From the NCBI GenBank assembly GCA_002448445.1, contig DJYC01000069.1:1-61364 (forward strand): DNA of 61,364 nt. Direction: 5' to 3'. Source of the stretch: Treponema sp. UBA6988. Its GTDB lineage: Bacteria; Spirochaetota; Spirochaetia; Treponematales; Treponemataceae. Below are positions 9,251 to 18,208 of the stretch, in pieces. The translations under genes were made by a program, and so were the position numbers. The notes under the pieces were generated by a model that made no database searches, was not told the origin of the DNA, and was given only the letters and a program-made list of their open reading frames with translations. How positions within the stretch are numbered: position 1 is the first letter of the stretch; each line of letters starts with the position of its first letter.

Positions 9251-10693
9251 TTACTTTCTATTCTTTTTGCAGAAGCTTTGTAGGAATTTTATCTGCTTTG
9301 CAGTAGTCACAGGGGAAGGTCCTCCTGTGGTTTTTCTTTGGGCAACACAAGCTGCCGGGTCAAGCTTTTCGTAGATGTCTTCCTGAATCAGTTCAGAACA
9401 CTGCTGGAGTTCTTCCATGCACAAATCTTCTATTTTAGTAAGGCCTGCGTCTATAGCCATGCGCACTGCTTTTGCAGCAACCCCATGTGCTGTACGGAAG
9501 GGCATACCTTTTTGCACAAGGTATTCTGCTACATCCGTGGCATTTGCAAAGCCTCCGTCGCAGCTTTCTGCCATCTTCTTTACATTCCATTTTGCGCTGC
9601 TTATCATTGCGGTAAATACTTTAAGGTTTGCTTCCACGGTGTCAAGCGCGTCAAAGAGAGGCTCCTTGTCTTCCTGCAGGTCTCGGTCGTAGGCAAGTGG
9701 AAGTCCTTTTACCATAGTCAGAAGGTTAAAGAGGTCACCGTAAACTTTTCCGGTGCGTCCCCTGATTAGTTCTGCAAAGTCGGGATTTTTTTTCTGCGGC
9801 ATTATGGAAGAACCAGTAGACCATTTTTCGCTAAGGTCCACAAAAGAAAACTCGGTTGTACTCCACAAGACAATTTCTTCGCACATGCGGCTCAGGTGGG
9901 ACTGAAGCATGGCAAAGTCAGAAGTAAATTCTATGCAGTAGTCGCGGTCACTTACGCTGTCCAGCGAATTAAGCGTTACCCCGTCAAAGCCAAGTTTTTC
10001 TGCAACAAATTCGCGGTTAAGGGGAAGCGTGCTACCCTGAAGAGCCCCGCTGCCAAGAGGAGATTCGGATATGCGTGCAAGGGAATCTTCCAGGCGCTCC
10101 CAGTCGCGGCGTAGCATACAGGTCCAGGCCAAAAGGTGCTGTGCAAGGGTTCCGGGCTGGGCGTGCTGCATGTGGGTGTATCCGGTAAGAAGGGTCTTTT
10201 TGTGTTCGTTTGCTATGCTAACAAGGGCTTCCATGGTTGTGATTATTCTGTTCTGCAAAAGCGGAATTACGCGGCGGAGGTAAAGCCTTTCGTCAAGGGC
10301 AATCTGGTCGTTGCGGCTGCGTCCGGTGTGGAGCTTTTTTCCTGCCTCTCCAATTCTGTCCGTAAGGGTTGCTTCTATAAATGAATGGATGTCTTCCGCT
10401 GAATAGTCTATTTTAAGTGAGCCGGAAAGCAAGTCTTTTTCTATAGAATCTAGGCCTTTTACAATCTGTGCGGCCTCTTTTTTGCTGATGATTTCCTGCT
10501 CGCCAAGCATTGTGGCGTGTGCAACGGAGCCCCGGATGTCATCCAGAGCCATGCGCTCATCTACGTTAATAGAAGTTTCAAATTCTACTGCAGCGGCATC
10601 TGGTCCCTCTGCAAAGCGTCCGCTCCACAAAGCCTTGTGATTGTCTCCGGTAAGAGTTCCGTGGGATTTTGTCTGTTTAGAAGTTGTTTTCAT
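9251..10693 (-). CDS. argH: Argininosuccinate lyase
   Basis: Splits argininosuccinate into arginine and fumarate, the last step of arginine synthesis. The 480-residue protein has the fumarase/aspartase-superfamily signature GSSIMPQKKNPD with its catalytic serine loop, LHTGRSRNDQ near the N-terminus and TGYTHMQHAQP for the catalytic histidine region. The length is normal plus a short N-terminal extension (residues 1-20). No Shine-Dalgarno precedes the ATG; instead a TGCTATAAT extended -10 ends 8 nt before it, which suggests a leaderless message. argG is not in the window. Confidence 0.97.
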   Translation of the reverse strand: MKTTSKQTKSHGTLTGDNHKALWSGRFAEGPDAAAVEFETSINVDERMALDDIRGSVAHATMLGEQEIISKKEAAQIVKGLDSIEKDLLSGSLKIDYSAEDIHSFIEATLTDRIGEAGKKLHTGRSRNDQIALDERLYLRRVIPLLQNRIITTMEALVSIANEHKKTLLTGYTHMQHAQPGTLAQHLLAWTCMLRRDWERLEDSLARISESPLGSGALQGSTLPLNREFVAEKLGFDGVTLNSLDSVSDRDYCIEFTSDFAMLQSHLSRMCEEIVLWSTTEFSFVDLSEKWSTGSSIMPQKKNPDFAELIRGRTGKVYGDLFNLLTMVKGLPLAYDRDLQEDKEPLFDALDTVEANLKVFTAMISSAKWNVKKMAESCDGGFANATDVAEYLVQKGMPFRTAHGVAAKAVRMAIDAGLTKIEDLCMEELQQCSELIQEDIYEKLDPAACVAQRKTTGGPSPVTTAKQIKFLQSFCKKNRK

Positions 10694-10701
10694 AATGAAT
10701 G

Positions 10702-10731
10702 ATTATAGCAGAAAGCCATGCTTTTAGGCAA
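10702..10731 (-). promoter_or_regulatory. Promoter of argH, probably giving a leaderless mRNA
   Basis: Reading on the minus strand: -35 TTGCCT, an 18-nt spacer ending in TGC, and -10 TATAAT. The ATG of argH begins 8 nt after the -10, so transcription would start at or within a base or two of the start codon. Confidence 0.6.
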
Positions 10732-10966
10732 CGAAGGTATGCTGAACACGTACTGCGTCCCCTTCAATCCCGGCTAGGCTTGGTAATTTTTTGACCACAA
10801 AAAAATCCAGATGGCAGGCAAAAAAGTTATGAAAAAAAGCAAAAAAAATCCTTATATTCGCAAAAAATTCAAGATTAATGCCAATCCACGCAGGTGGAAT
10901 TCGTGTAATATATAATTATCCGAATTAGAAACGGGAAAAAAATTAAAGAAAAGGGGGCTTTTTTCT

Positions 10967-12043
10967 ATGAAAAAGGTACTTAGTTTATTCTTATCTTTGG
11001 CAATGGTTGCAAGTGCACTCTCATTCGTATCTTGCAATAAGACAAAGCAGGTAAAAGTTGGTGTTTCTATGCCAACAAAATCACTTCAGCGCTGGAACCA
11101 GGACGGTGCTAACATGAAGAAGGAACTGGAAGCTGCCGGTTACTTCGTAGACCTTCAGTATGCTAACAACGACATTGCTCAGCAGACAAGCCAGATTGAA
11201 AACATGCTCACACAGGGCGACTCAATCCTCGTTATTGCTTCTATCGATGGTAGCGCACTTAAGGGCGTTCTTGACACAGCAAAGAAGCAGGGCGTAAAAG
11301 TTATCGCTTATGACCGCCTTATCATGAACAGCGACGCAGTTACATACTACGCAACATTCGACAACTACAAAGTTGGTACAATCCAGGGTACATACCTCGT
11401 AGACAACCTTAAGCTCAAGGAACGCACAGCAGACGATCCAGCTTACATCGAATTGTTCACAGGTTCACCTGATGACAACAACATCCACTTCTTCTTCGGT
11501 GGTGCAATGGATGTTCTTAAGCCATACTTTGACTCTGGCGTTCTCGTTTGCCCATCTGGACAGACTTCAGAAGCACAGTGTGCAACTTTGAACTGGTCTA
11601 CAGAAGCTGGCCAGAAGCGTATGGAAAACCTTATCGCTGCTCAGGGATACGGTCCTGCAGGAAAGAAACTTGACGCTGTTTATTCTTCAAACGACTCTGT
11701 TGCACAGGGTATCACAAACGCTCTCGTAGCAGCTGGTTACACAGCAGCAAACTTCCCACTCGTAACTGGTCAGGACTGCGACAAGCCATCTGTAAAGAAC
11801 ATGATCGCTGGAACACAGGCTATGTCTGTATTCAAGGATACACGTACACTTGCTAGCCAGGTTGTAAAGATGGTCGATGCTATCGCTAAGGGTTCAGAAC
11901 CTCCAATCAACGATACAAAGACTTATGACAACGGAACAGGAATCATTCCTTCATTCCTTTGCGAACCAGTATACGGTGACAAGAGCAACTACAAGTCATT
12001 GCTCATTGACTCTGGTTACTACAGCGCATCAGACATTGAATAG
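10967..12043 (+). CDS. chvE: ChvE-type multiple-monosaccharide ABC transporter binding lipoprotein
   Basis: Substrate-binding component of a sugar ABC importer. A lipoprotein signal ends in SFVSC (Cys 23). The mature part is a type 1 periplasmic binding fold (VKVGVSMPT, then LVIASIDGSALKGVLDTAKKQ, IAYDRLI, GSPDDNN, VYSSNDSVAQG), the ChvE/GguAB pattern. Codon use is strongly biased (repeated gct, gta, aac, ctt), as expected for a highly expressed gene. It begins a chvE-mmsA-mmsB operon; a hairpin terminator directly after it probably limits read-through, so the binding protein would be made in excess over the membrane parts. The AAGGGGG Shine-Dalgarno is 8-10 nt upstream. The exact sugar cannot be read from sequence. 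Confidence 0.92.
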   Translation: MKKVLSLFLSLAMVASALSFVSCNKTKQVKVGVSMPTKSLQRWNQDGANMKKELEAAGYFVDLQYANNDIAQQTSQIENMLTQGDSILVIASIDGSALKGVLDTAKKQGVKVIAYDRLIMNSDAVTYYATFDNYKVGTIQGTYLVDNLKLKERTADDPAYIELFTGSPDDNNIHFFFGGAMDVLKPYFDSGVLVCPSGQTSEAQCATLNWSTEAGQKRMENLIAAQGYGPAGKKLDAVYSSNDSVAQGITNALVAAGYTAANFPLVTGQDCDKPSVKNMIAGTQAMSVFKDTRTLASQVVKMVDAIAKGSEPPINDTKTYDNGTGIIPSFLCEPVYGDKSNYKSLLIDSGYYSASDIE

Positions 12044-12069
12044 TCTTTAACAAAAGACTGAAAGTTAAG

Positions 12070-12101
12070 AACCGCCTGCCGAATAAGTGGGCGGTTTTTT
12101 T
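12070..12101 (+). terminator. Intra-operon terminator/attenuator between chvE and mmsA
   Basis: AACCGCC pairs with GGCGGTT around a 13-nt loop, followed by seven T. Its position between the first and second genes of a transporter operon fits partial termination that favours the binding protein. Confidence 0.8.
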
Positions 12102-12131
12102 AGGGACTTTATTTTTTACGGAGGCTTCCAA

Positions 12132-13667
12132 TTGGCAAAAATGTTGTTGGAAATGAAACAAATCACCAAAACGTTCGGACCAGTAAAGGCTCTTAGCAAC
12201 GTTAACCTTCAGGTTGCGGACGGAGAAATCCATGCGCTTTGTGGAGAAAACGGAGCTGGAAAATCTACCTTGATGAACGTTCTTTCCGGAATATATCCAT
12301 ACGGAACTTATGAAGGAGATATAGTCTATAACGGTGATGTTTGTAAATTCCAAACTATAAAAGACAGTGAAAAAAAAGGTATCGTAATTATTCACCAGGA
12401 ATTGGCTCTGGTTCCACTTCTTTCCATTGCTGAAAACATGTTCCTTGGAAACGAATGCGGTTCAAAGGCAAAGATTAACTGGGATGAAACCTTCCAAAGG
12501 TGTTCGGAACAATTGGCTATAGTAGGTCTCCACGAAAATCCGCACACTCTTATAAAAGACATTGGCGTAGGTAAGCAGCAGCTGGTAGAAATTGCAAAGG
12601 CTCTTGCCAAAGATGTACGCCTTCTTATTCTTGACGAACCTACGGCTTCCTTGAATGACACGGAAGCAAAGAAACTTTTGGACTTGCTCCTTAAGCTTAA
12701 GAAAGAAAAAGGAATTACCTCTATCCTGATTTCCCACAAGTTGAATGAAGTTGCTTATGTTGCAGACACGATTACCGTTATCCGTGACGGTACAGTTGTA
12801 ACTTCTTTTGACAAGGAAAAAGACGGAGTAGATGAAAATAAAATCATTGCGGCTATGGTTGGCCGTGATCTTACGGACCGCTTCCCCAAGCGTGAACCTC
12901 ACATTGGCGAAGTTTGCTTTGAAGTAAAGGACTGGTGCGTTGACCATCCGGTTTTTGACGGAATCAAGGTATGCGACCACGTAAACTTTAACATCCGCAA
13001 GGGTGAAGTTGTTGGTATATCAGGCCTTATGGGTGCAGGTCGTACCGAACTTGCAATGAGTATCTTTGGTCACAGTTACGGTGCCAACATCCGCGGCCAG
13101 ATTTTCCTTAACGGCAAGGAAGTTCACTTCCCTGATGTTAAGTCTGCAATCAAGCACGGACTTGCATACGTTACGGAAGACCGCAAGGGCAACGGATTGA
13201 TTCTTTCTGAGTCTATCGCAAAGAATACCGTAAGCGCAAACCTTCAGAAGATTGTAAACAAGTACCACTCAATCGACATTGACCTTGAAAACAAGTATTC
13301 GGTTGAAATGGCAAAAGATATGCATACAAAGTGCGCTTCTGTCCAGGAAGACGTTGGAAACCTTTCCGGCGGAAACCAGCAGAAGGTTCTTATAGGCAAA
13401 TGGCTTTTTGCTGAACCGGACATTCTTATCCTTGACGAACCGACACGCGGTATTGACGTAGGTGCAAAATACGAAATCTACTGCATTATCAACAAGATGG
13501 TTTCTGAAGGCAAGTCTGTTCTGATGATTTCTTCTGAAATGCCAGAAATCTTGGGTATGTGCGACCGCATCTACATAATGAACGAAGGAAAATTCGTTGG
13601 TGAGATGAAGGGTTCTGAAGCCACCCAGGAAAAAATCATGACACGGATTATTGAGTCCGGTAAATAA
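12132..13667 (+). CDS. mmsA: Multiple-monosaccharide ABC transporter ATPase, two ABC domains
   Basis: Energises sugar import with the neighbouring MmsB permease and ChvE. It has two fused ABC ATPase domains like XylG, MglA and GguA. Domain 1 has Walker A GENGAGKST, signature region GVGKQQLVEIAKAL and Walker B LLILDEPTASL. Domain 2 has a degenerate Walker A (GLMGAGRTE), signature LSGGNQQKV and Walker B ILILDEPTRGIDVG, all normal for the family. I chose the TTG start at 12132 because GGAGG lies exactly 7 nt upstream; the ATG at 12141 is too far away and a longer frame to 12087 runs into the upstream terminator. Seventeen nucleotides separate it from mmsB. Confidence 0.93.
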   Translation: MAKMLLEMKQITKTFGPVKALSNVNLQVADGEIHALCGENGAGKSTLMNVLSGIYPYGTYEGDIVYNGDVCKFQTIKDSEKKGIVIIHQELALVPLLSIAENMFLGNECGSKAKINWDETFQRCSEQLAIVGLHENPHTLIKDIGVGKQQLVEIAKALAKDVRLLILDEPTASLNDTEAKKLLDLLLKLKKEKGITSILISHKLNEVAYVADTITVIRDGTVVTSFDKEKDGVDENKIIAAMVGRDLTDRFPKREPHIGEVCFEVKDWCVDHPVFDGIKVCDHVNFNIRKGEVVGISGLMGAGRTELAMSIFGHSYGANIRGQIFLNGKEVHFPDVKSAIKHGLAYVTEDRKGNGLILSESIAKNTVSANLQKIVNKYHSIDIDLENKYSVEMAKDMHTKCASVQEDVGNLSGGNQQKVLIGKWLFAEPDILILDEPTRGIDVGAKYEIYCIINKMVSEGKSVLMISSEMPEILGMCDRIYIMNEGKFVGEMKGSEATQEKIMTRIIESGK

Positions 13668-13684
13668 TAATAGAGGAGAAAATT

Positions 13685-14953
13685 ATGGCTGAAAATAATG
13701 TCGCCAAAGCTGGAAATCCCTTGGATTTTTCTAAAAAGCTTTTAAAAGATCATACAATGCTTATAATCCTTGTTGTGGTTATGGCTTTGTTCCAGATTCT
13801 TCAGGTCGTTTTGAAGGGAAGCGCAACAATGTTTACCCCTTCAAACATTACAAACATCATCCTGCAGAACTCATACGTTTTGATTCTTGCGGCCGGTATG
13901 TTGCTGTGTATCTTGACCGGTGGTAACATCGATTTGTCTGTTGGTTCCGTAGTTTGTCTTGTTGGTGCAATCGGAGGTAAGCTGATTGTAGATGCCAAGA
14001 TGCCAATAGTGCCGGCAATTATCATTTGTCTGCTTGTTGGTCTTTTGATTGGTGCATGGCACGGAGCCTTTATTGCTTATGTCCATATTCCGCCTTTCAT
14101 CGTAACACTTTCCGGTATGCTTTTGTGGCGCGGTGTTGCACTTATCGTTCTTGACGGTCTTACAATTTCCCCCTTCCCGCAGAAGTACCTTAACCTGTTT
14201 GCAAGCTACGTTCCGGAAGTATTTATGCCGGATCTGTTGAACGCTTCCCAGGCAGAAAGCTTGGTTGGTCCTGCAACAGACAAGCTTAAGTTCATCCGCC
14301 TTGTAACAACAATGGTTATTGCCGCTGTAATTTGTGTGGTAATGATTGCCTACTCTATCAAGAGCCGTGCAACAAAGGTAAAGAAGGGATACGAAGTAAC
14401 AGACAAGGTTTCATTCATCCTTCGCCTTATCCTTATTCCGGTAGTTGTTCTTCTTGTTTGCTGGCAGTTGGGACATCACCACGGTATTCCTACTGTTTTG
14501 GTTCTGATTGCTGCGGTTGTTATTTTCTATAGCTACTATACACAGAATACGGTTCCTGGCCGCTACTTGTATGCAATTGGTGGTAACGCAAAGGCTGCAA
14601 AGCTTTCCGGTGTTAACACAGACAACGTTATGATGTTTGCATATACAAACATGGGATTCCTTTCAGCTGTTGCTGCTTTGGTTTGTATCGCACGCTTTAA
14701 TTCAGCAGCTCCTACGGCTGGACAAAGCTACGAAATGGATGCAATCGGTTCCTGCTTTATCGGCGGTGCTTCTGCATACGGTGGAACAGGTACAATCGGC
14801 GGTGCTGTAGTCGGTGCTATATTCATGGGCGTTTTGAACAACGGTATGTCCATTTTGGGTATAGACATGAACTGGCAGCAGGCTGTAAAGGGTCTTGTTT
14901 TGCTTTTGGCTGTTATCTTTGATATTGTCTCTAAGCAGAGAAATAAGAAATAG
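13685..14953 (+). CDS. mmsB: Multiple-monosaccharide ABC transporter permease
   Basis: Inner-membrane channel of the sugar importer, BPD_transp_2 family, 422 residues with about ten hydrophobic segments. The signature GGNIDLSVGSVV lies near residue 80, and GGNAKAAKLSGVNT and GAVVGAIFMGVLNNGMSILG near the C-terminus are typical of XylH/MmsB/GguB permeases. A central cytoplasmic stretch (SIKSRATKVKKGYEVTDK) is longer than in RbsC, as usual for this subfamily. AGAGGAG is 7 nt before the ATG. It is the last gene of the operon, ended by a strong hairpin. Confidence 0.93.
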   Translation: MAENNVAKAGNPLDFSKKLLKDHTMLIILVVVMALFQILQVVLKGSATMFTPSNITNIILQNSYVLILAAGMLLCILTGGNIDLSVGSVVCLVGAIGGKLIVDAKMPIVPAIIICLLVGLLIGAWHGAFIAYVHIPPFIVTLSGMLLWRGVALIVLDGLTISPFPQKYLNLFASYVPEVFMPDLLNASQAESLVGPATDKLKFIRLVTTMVIAAVICVVMIAYSIKSRATKVKKGYEVTDKVSFILRLILIPVVVLLVCWQLGHHHGIPTVLVLIAAVVIFYSYYTQNTVPGRYLYAIGGNAKAAKLSGVNTDNVMMFAYTNMGFLSAVAALVCIARFNSAAPTAGQSYEMDAIGSCFIGGASAYGGTGTIGGAVVGAIFMGVLNNGMSILGIDMNWQQAVKGLVLLLAVIFDIVSKQRNKK

Positions 14954-14985
14954 GCATTGGTAAAGAGAGTTTTCTAAAACTAAAA

Positions 14986-15023
14986 AACCGGCGGTCTTAG
15001 CGATAAGATTGCCGGTTTTTTTA
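14986..15023 (+). terminator. Terminator of the chvE-mmsA-mmsB operon
   Basis: A 13-bp stem (AACCGGCGGTCTT / AAGATTGCCGGTT, one G-T or mismatch position) with a 6-nt loop is followed by seven T. Confidence 0.85.
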
Positions 15024-15082
15024 TTCGCGTGGAGGTTCGTTGATTAATGTGTCAATCAGTATTGAAGTGATTAACCAACCGT

Positions 15083-15138
15083 TGATTAGCTCGAATGGCT
15101 AGTTTTGTAAAAGCATTGTTATTCATTCAAGCTAATCA
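15083..15138. repeat. Inverted repeat 3' of the SPFH gene
   Basis: TGATTAGCTCGAATG pairs with CATTCAAGCTAATCA (14 of 15) over a 26-nt interval, five nt beyond the SPFH stop codon. No T-run follows on the minus strand, so it is more like an RNA-stabilising hairpin than a terminator. TTGATTA is also repeated just upstream. Confidence 0.5.
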
Positions 15139-15143
15139 TTTTT

Positions 15144-16064
15144 TTATTTCTTTGCAATAGCAGAAATTGCACTTACAACCCCTGCCAAGTTCTGGAAGTC
15201 TGCCGGAACGATAATCTTTGTTGCCTGACCGTTGCTGGCCTTTTCCATAGTTTCAAGGCTGCGGAGCTTTATTACGTTGGCATCAATGTTGGCGTCCTTA
15301 ATCATCTTAAGACCTTCTGCCGTTGCCTGCTGAACTTCGCGGATAGCCTCGGCTTCACCCTGAGCACGCTGAACCTGGGCTTCTTTTTCTGCCTGAGCCC
15401 TAAGGATTGTGGATTCCTTTTCTGCTTCGGCCTGAAGAATCATTGACTGCTTCTTTCCTTCTGCAACAAGGATTTCTGACTGTTTTTGTCCTTCTGCAAT
15501 AAGAATCTTTTCGCGGCGTTCACGTTCGGCACGCATCTGCTTTTCCATTGCCTCGCGGATGGCTTCCGGCGGCACAATGTTCTTTACTTCAACACGGTTA
15601 ACTTTGATTCCCCATGGGTCTGTGGCTTCGTCAAGGATAGAGCGCATCTTTGTATTGATAACGTCGCGGCTTGTAAGCGTTGCGTCAAGGTCAAGTTCGC
15701 CTATAATGTTGCGGAGGGTTGTTGCGGTAAGGTTTTCAATGGCAAGCAGGGGGTTTTCTACACCGTAAGTGTAGAGCTTTGGATCTGTAATCTGCATGTA
15801 AACAACGGTGTCAATTTTCATGGTAACGTTGTCTTTTGTAATAACCGGCTGTGGCGGAAAGTCCAGAACCTTTTCCTTTAGCGAAACATGGTTGGCCATT
15901 TTGTCAATCAGCGGTGTCTTTACGTGAAGACCTGTCTGCCAAGTGGAAGCGTAAGTTCCAAGGCGCTCAATTACGTATGCCTGTGACTGCGGTACAATCC
16001 TAATGTTTGTGATAATCAACAGCATGATTACAAATGCGGCTGCAATGATAACATAAAGTCCCAT
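15144..16064 (-). CDS. SPFH/stomatin-like (slipin, QmcA-type) membrane protein
   Basis: A 306-residue band-7 protein. One N-terminal membrane anchor (residues 3-22) precedes the SPFH core (RIVPQSQAYVIERLGTYASTW, GLHVKTPLIDK, PQPVITKDNVTMKIDTVVY) and a long heptad-rich helix of EAEKESTILRAQAEKEAQ-type repeats (about 175-250) that drives oligomer rings. Such proteins organise membrane microdomains and modulate membrane proteases. The NfeD-like gene 92 nt upstream on the same strand is the classic partner and supports the call. AAGGAG precedes the ATG. Confidence 0.9.
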   Translation of the reverse strand: MGLYVIIAAAFVIMLLIITNIRIVPQSQAYVIERLGTYASTWQTGLHVKTPLIDKMANHVSLKEKVLDFPPQPVITKDNVTMKIDTVVYMQITDPKLYTYGVENPLLAIENLTATTLRNIIGELDLDATLTSRDVINTKMRSILDEATDPWGIKVNRVEVKNIVPPEAIREAMEKQMRAERERREKILIAEGQKQSEILVAEGKKQSMILQAEAEKESTILRAQAEKEAQVQRAQGEAEAIREVQQATAEGLKMIKDANIDANVIKLRSLETMEKASNGQATKIIVPADFQNLAGVVSAISAIAKK

Positions 16065-16156
16065 AAAATTCTCCTTATTTTATTATGGATATTTTTTGCT
16101 TAATTTCAAATTTTTGACAATGACGATTTTTTGCAAGAACTTGGAATTAAAGCTTT

Positions 16157-16642
16157 CTATTCTTGTGAAGGGCTATCCGCCTTTACAGGCTCAGCCTTTT
16201 TTACGACTGCTGTAGCTCCTTCAATAGAAACAATTTCACAAAGCTCTCCAGCTTCAAGTTCGCTTTCATCCTTGACCGTGGCCGTCCAGATTAAGCCGTT
16301 AACTTTTATGGCACCCTTGCTGAGTGGAGTGATTTTTTCGGTAACGGCAGCTTTCTTTCCTATTATACTGTCGCTATTCGTTGCGGCGCGTTTTACAGTC
16401 AGCTTTTTTAGTGCTATTGGGCGGGTAAAAATCAAAAGCAGAACAGATATAATAGTAAAAATCAAAAGCTGAATCTGGAAAGGCATAGCTATCATGGAGA
16501 TAAAGACCATTGCAAAAGCGCCAATGGCAAACCAGATTGTTGTTAAAGAGAGCGTAGAAACTTCTATAACAATACAAATCACGCAAATTGCGAGCCAAAA
16601 CCAAGATGAAAACCAAAATGTTGGTAAAATTGATAGTATCAT
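16157..16642 (-). CDS. NfeD family membrane protein
   Basis: A short NfeD protein (161 residues) of the kind paired with stomatin-like proteins. Three or four hydrophobic segments occupy residues 10-75 (SSWFWLAICVICIVIEVSTL is the first). The C-terminal OB-fold follows, with IIGKKAAVTEKITPLSKGAI and VNGLIWTA at about 100-135. The frame is open for another 35 codons upstream, but those codons are not NfeD-like; ATG at 16642 matches the usual start although its Shine-Dalgarno is poor. It is probably cotranscribed with the SPFH gene. Confidence 0.85.
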   Translation of the reverse strand: MILSILPTFWFSSWFWLAICVICIVIEVSTLSLTTIWFAIGAFAMVFISMIAMPFQIQLLIFTIISVLLLIFTRPIALKKLTVKRAATNSDSIIGKKAAVTEKITPLSKGAIKVNGLIWTATVKDESELEAGELCEIVSIEGATAVVKKAEPVKADSPSQE

Positions 16643-16733
16643 ATTTTTACGGTAGCATAAAGAAAAACGATAATCAAGTAAGGCAGGCTGTTGGTCGAAA
16701 AATAAGAAAATTATAATGTTTCTAAAAAAAGTA

Positions 16734-16762
16734 TTACTTTTTTGCATGATTATTTGTATTAT
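16734..16762 (+). promoter_or_regulatory. Promoter of the efflux operon, probably leaderless
   Basis: -35 TTACTT, 17-nt spacer, -10 TATTAT, then only 6 nt before the ATG of the TolC-like gene, which has no Shine-Dalgarno. Confidence 0.5.
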
Positions 16763-16768
16763 TAGTAT

Positions 16769-18199
16769 ATGAAGAGACTTAAACTTTTATGTTTGTTTTT
16801 TCCAATTTCTCTTATGCCTCTTTTTGCCCACCAGAAAGCGGAGGATCTTTTGCAGGGCTATCTGCAAAATGATTTGAATGTAAAAAAGCTTACAAATTCG
16901 CTTCAGAATCAAGTTTTGGAAGACAAAGCAACAAAGATATCCAACGGATGGAATTTTAAGATTGAAAGCGGTACCGTTACAGTAACGACTGACGGCGAGC
17001 ATAGACGGGTTACATTTTCTCCCTCCGCAGAACTTTCCATCCCCCAGCTGAACAACCTTACGCTTGGAGCCTCTGCCGACATTAAGTATAAGGAAGAGGA
17101 CGGCACGGACACAAAGAACAAGTCCCTTTACATGAGCGTGGATTTGTATTCAAAAAACAAGCAAAAGCTGGAAGTGACAAAGCTAAAGTCAGAGCGCAGT
17201 GTTCTTGAAGCAAGCCGTGCACTGCAAAATGGCCTTATTACCGCGGAAAAGGATTTTTACACTGAATTAAAGTCGCTTTATTCAACTGCAGCCTCAATAG
17301 TAAAAGCGGAAAACGATTTGTATGATGACCAGCTGGCCTTTAACGAAATCCGCGCCAAGGGATACATAGCAGGCTCCCTCAAATACCGCCAGGCAGAAAT
17401 GAAGGTTCTTTCCGGGGAGCGCAACGTAGAGATAAACAAGCGTGAACTTGAACGCCAGACAAAAATCTTTGCCTCCAAGTGCGGTATAGAATACGATGGT
17501 AATGATGCTGTTGAATTTTTGCCAGATTCAGTTCCACAGGCAGAAGCGGTGGACGTGCTATCCTTTAAGAAGGAAGCCTTTGCAAAGATAGAAAAAGCCA
17601 CATGGACCAACCGCATCAATACGTTGAACCGTAATGCAGATTCAAAAATTACCGTGCGGGGAAAAGCAGGCTACACTTTTGACAATTCCTCCACGGATTC
17701 AGACACCCTTGATTTGGGTTCATCACTTACTTGGAACGGAACGGGTCTTACCGCAAGTGCCGGAGTTTCCTGGCCACTCAAAACCGACAGCTTTTACCCT
17801 GTCTACACCTTTGGCCTTTCCTTTAGCCCGCAGCCATTCTTGCTTGCCAACATAACGGATCAGCAGAAAGAGATTGCCGAAGAGCAGGAAAAGATAGACA
17901 TTCAGTCTGCAGAAAAAGACTACCAGACGGAAATGATTAGCCGCCAGACCCAGCTTTCAGACATTCAGTGGAAAAAGAAAACCAACGAAGAGTCGCTTGA
18001 CATGTACAAAAAACTTGCCGCTGATGAAGAGCGCTACTACAGGCAGGGCTACGTTACCCAGAGCGAATACAGGAATGCAAAGGCAAACAAAGAGAATTAT
18101 GAAATTCAGTGCCTTATAAACGATATTGAGCTTCTGATTTACAACGACGAGACAAAGCTTTTGTTCTGCCGTGATGATGAAATTAAGGCAATCAAATAG
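16769..18199 (+). CDS. TolC-like outer membrane efflux protein
   Basis: First gene of a four-gene tripartite efflux operon. The 476-residue protein has a signal peptide (cleavage after about residue 20, LMPLFA). Two long coiled-coil regions (about 130-240 and 365-460, with EKDFYTELKSLYSTAASIVKAE and the GSLKYRQAEMKV pattern) are joined by beta-strand segments such as GLTASAGVSWPLK and VYTFGLSFSPQPF. That is the OEP repeat layout, although sequence similarity to TolC itself is weak. Context decides the call: adaptor, ABC ATPase and MacB-like permease follow with gaps of 9, 7 and 3 nt. Confidence 0.75.
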   Translation: MKRLKLLCLFFPISLMPLFAHQKAEDLLQGYLQNDLNVKKLTNSLQNQVLEDKATKISNGWNFKIESGTVTVTTDGEHRRVTFSPSAELSIPQLNNLTLGASADIKYKEEDGTDTKNKSLYMSVDLYSKNKQKLEVTKLKSERSVLEASRALQNGLITAEKDFYTELKSLYSTAASIVKAENDLYDDQLAFNEIRAKGYIAGSLKYRQAEMKVLSGERNVEINKRELERQTKIFASKCGIEYDGNDAVEFLPDSVPQAEAVDVLSFKKEAFAKIEKATWTNRINTLNRNADSKITVRGKAGYTFDNSSTDSDTLDLGSSLTWNGTGLTASAGVSWPLKTDSFYPVYTFGLSFSPQPFLLANITDQQKEIAEEQEKIDIQSAEKDYQTEMISRQTQLSDIQWKKKTNEESLDMYKKLAADEERYYRQGYVTQSEYRNAKANKENYEIQCLINDIELLIYNDETKLLFCRDDEIKAIK

Positions 18200-18208
18200 G
18201 GGGATTTT

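Noticed and set aside
9251..9400. Frameshift at the end of argH
   Set aside because: The protein keeps the usual C-terminal TTGGPSPVT motif and runs smoothly to its stop.
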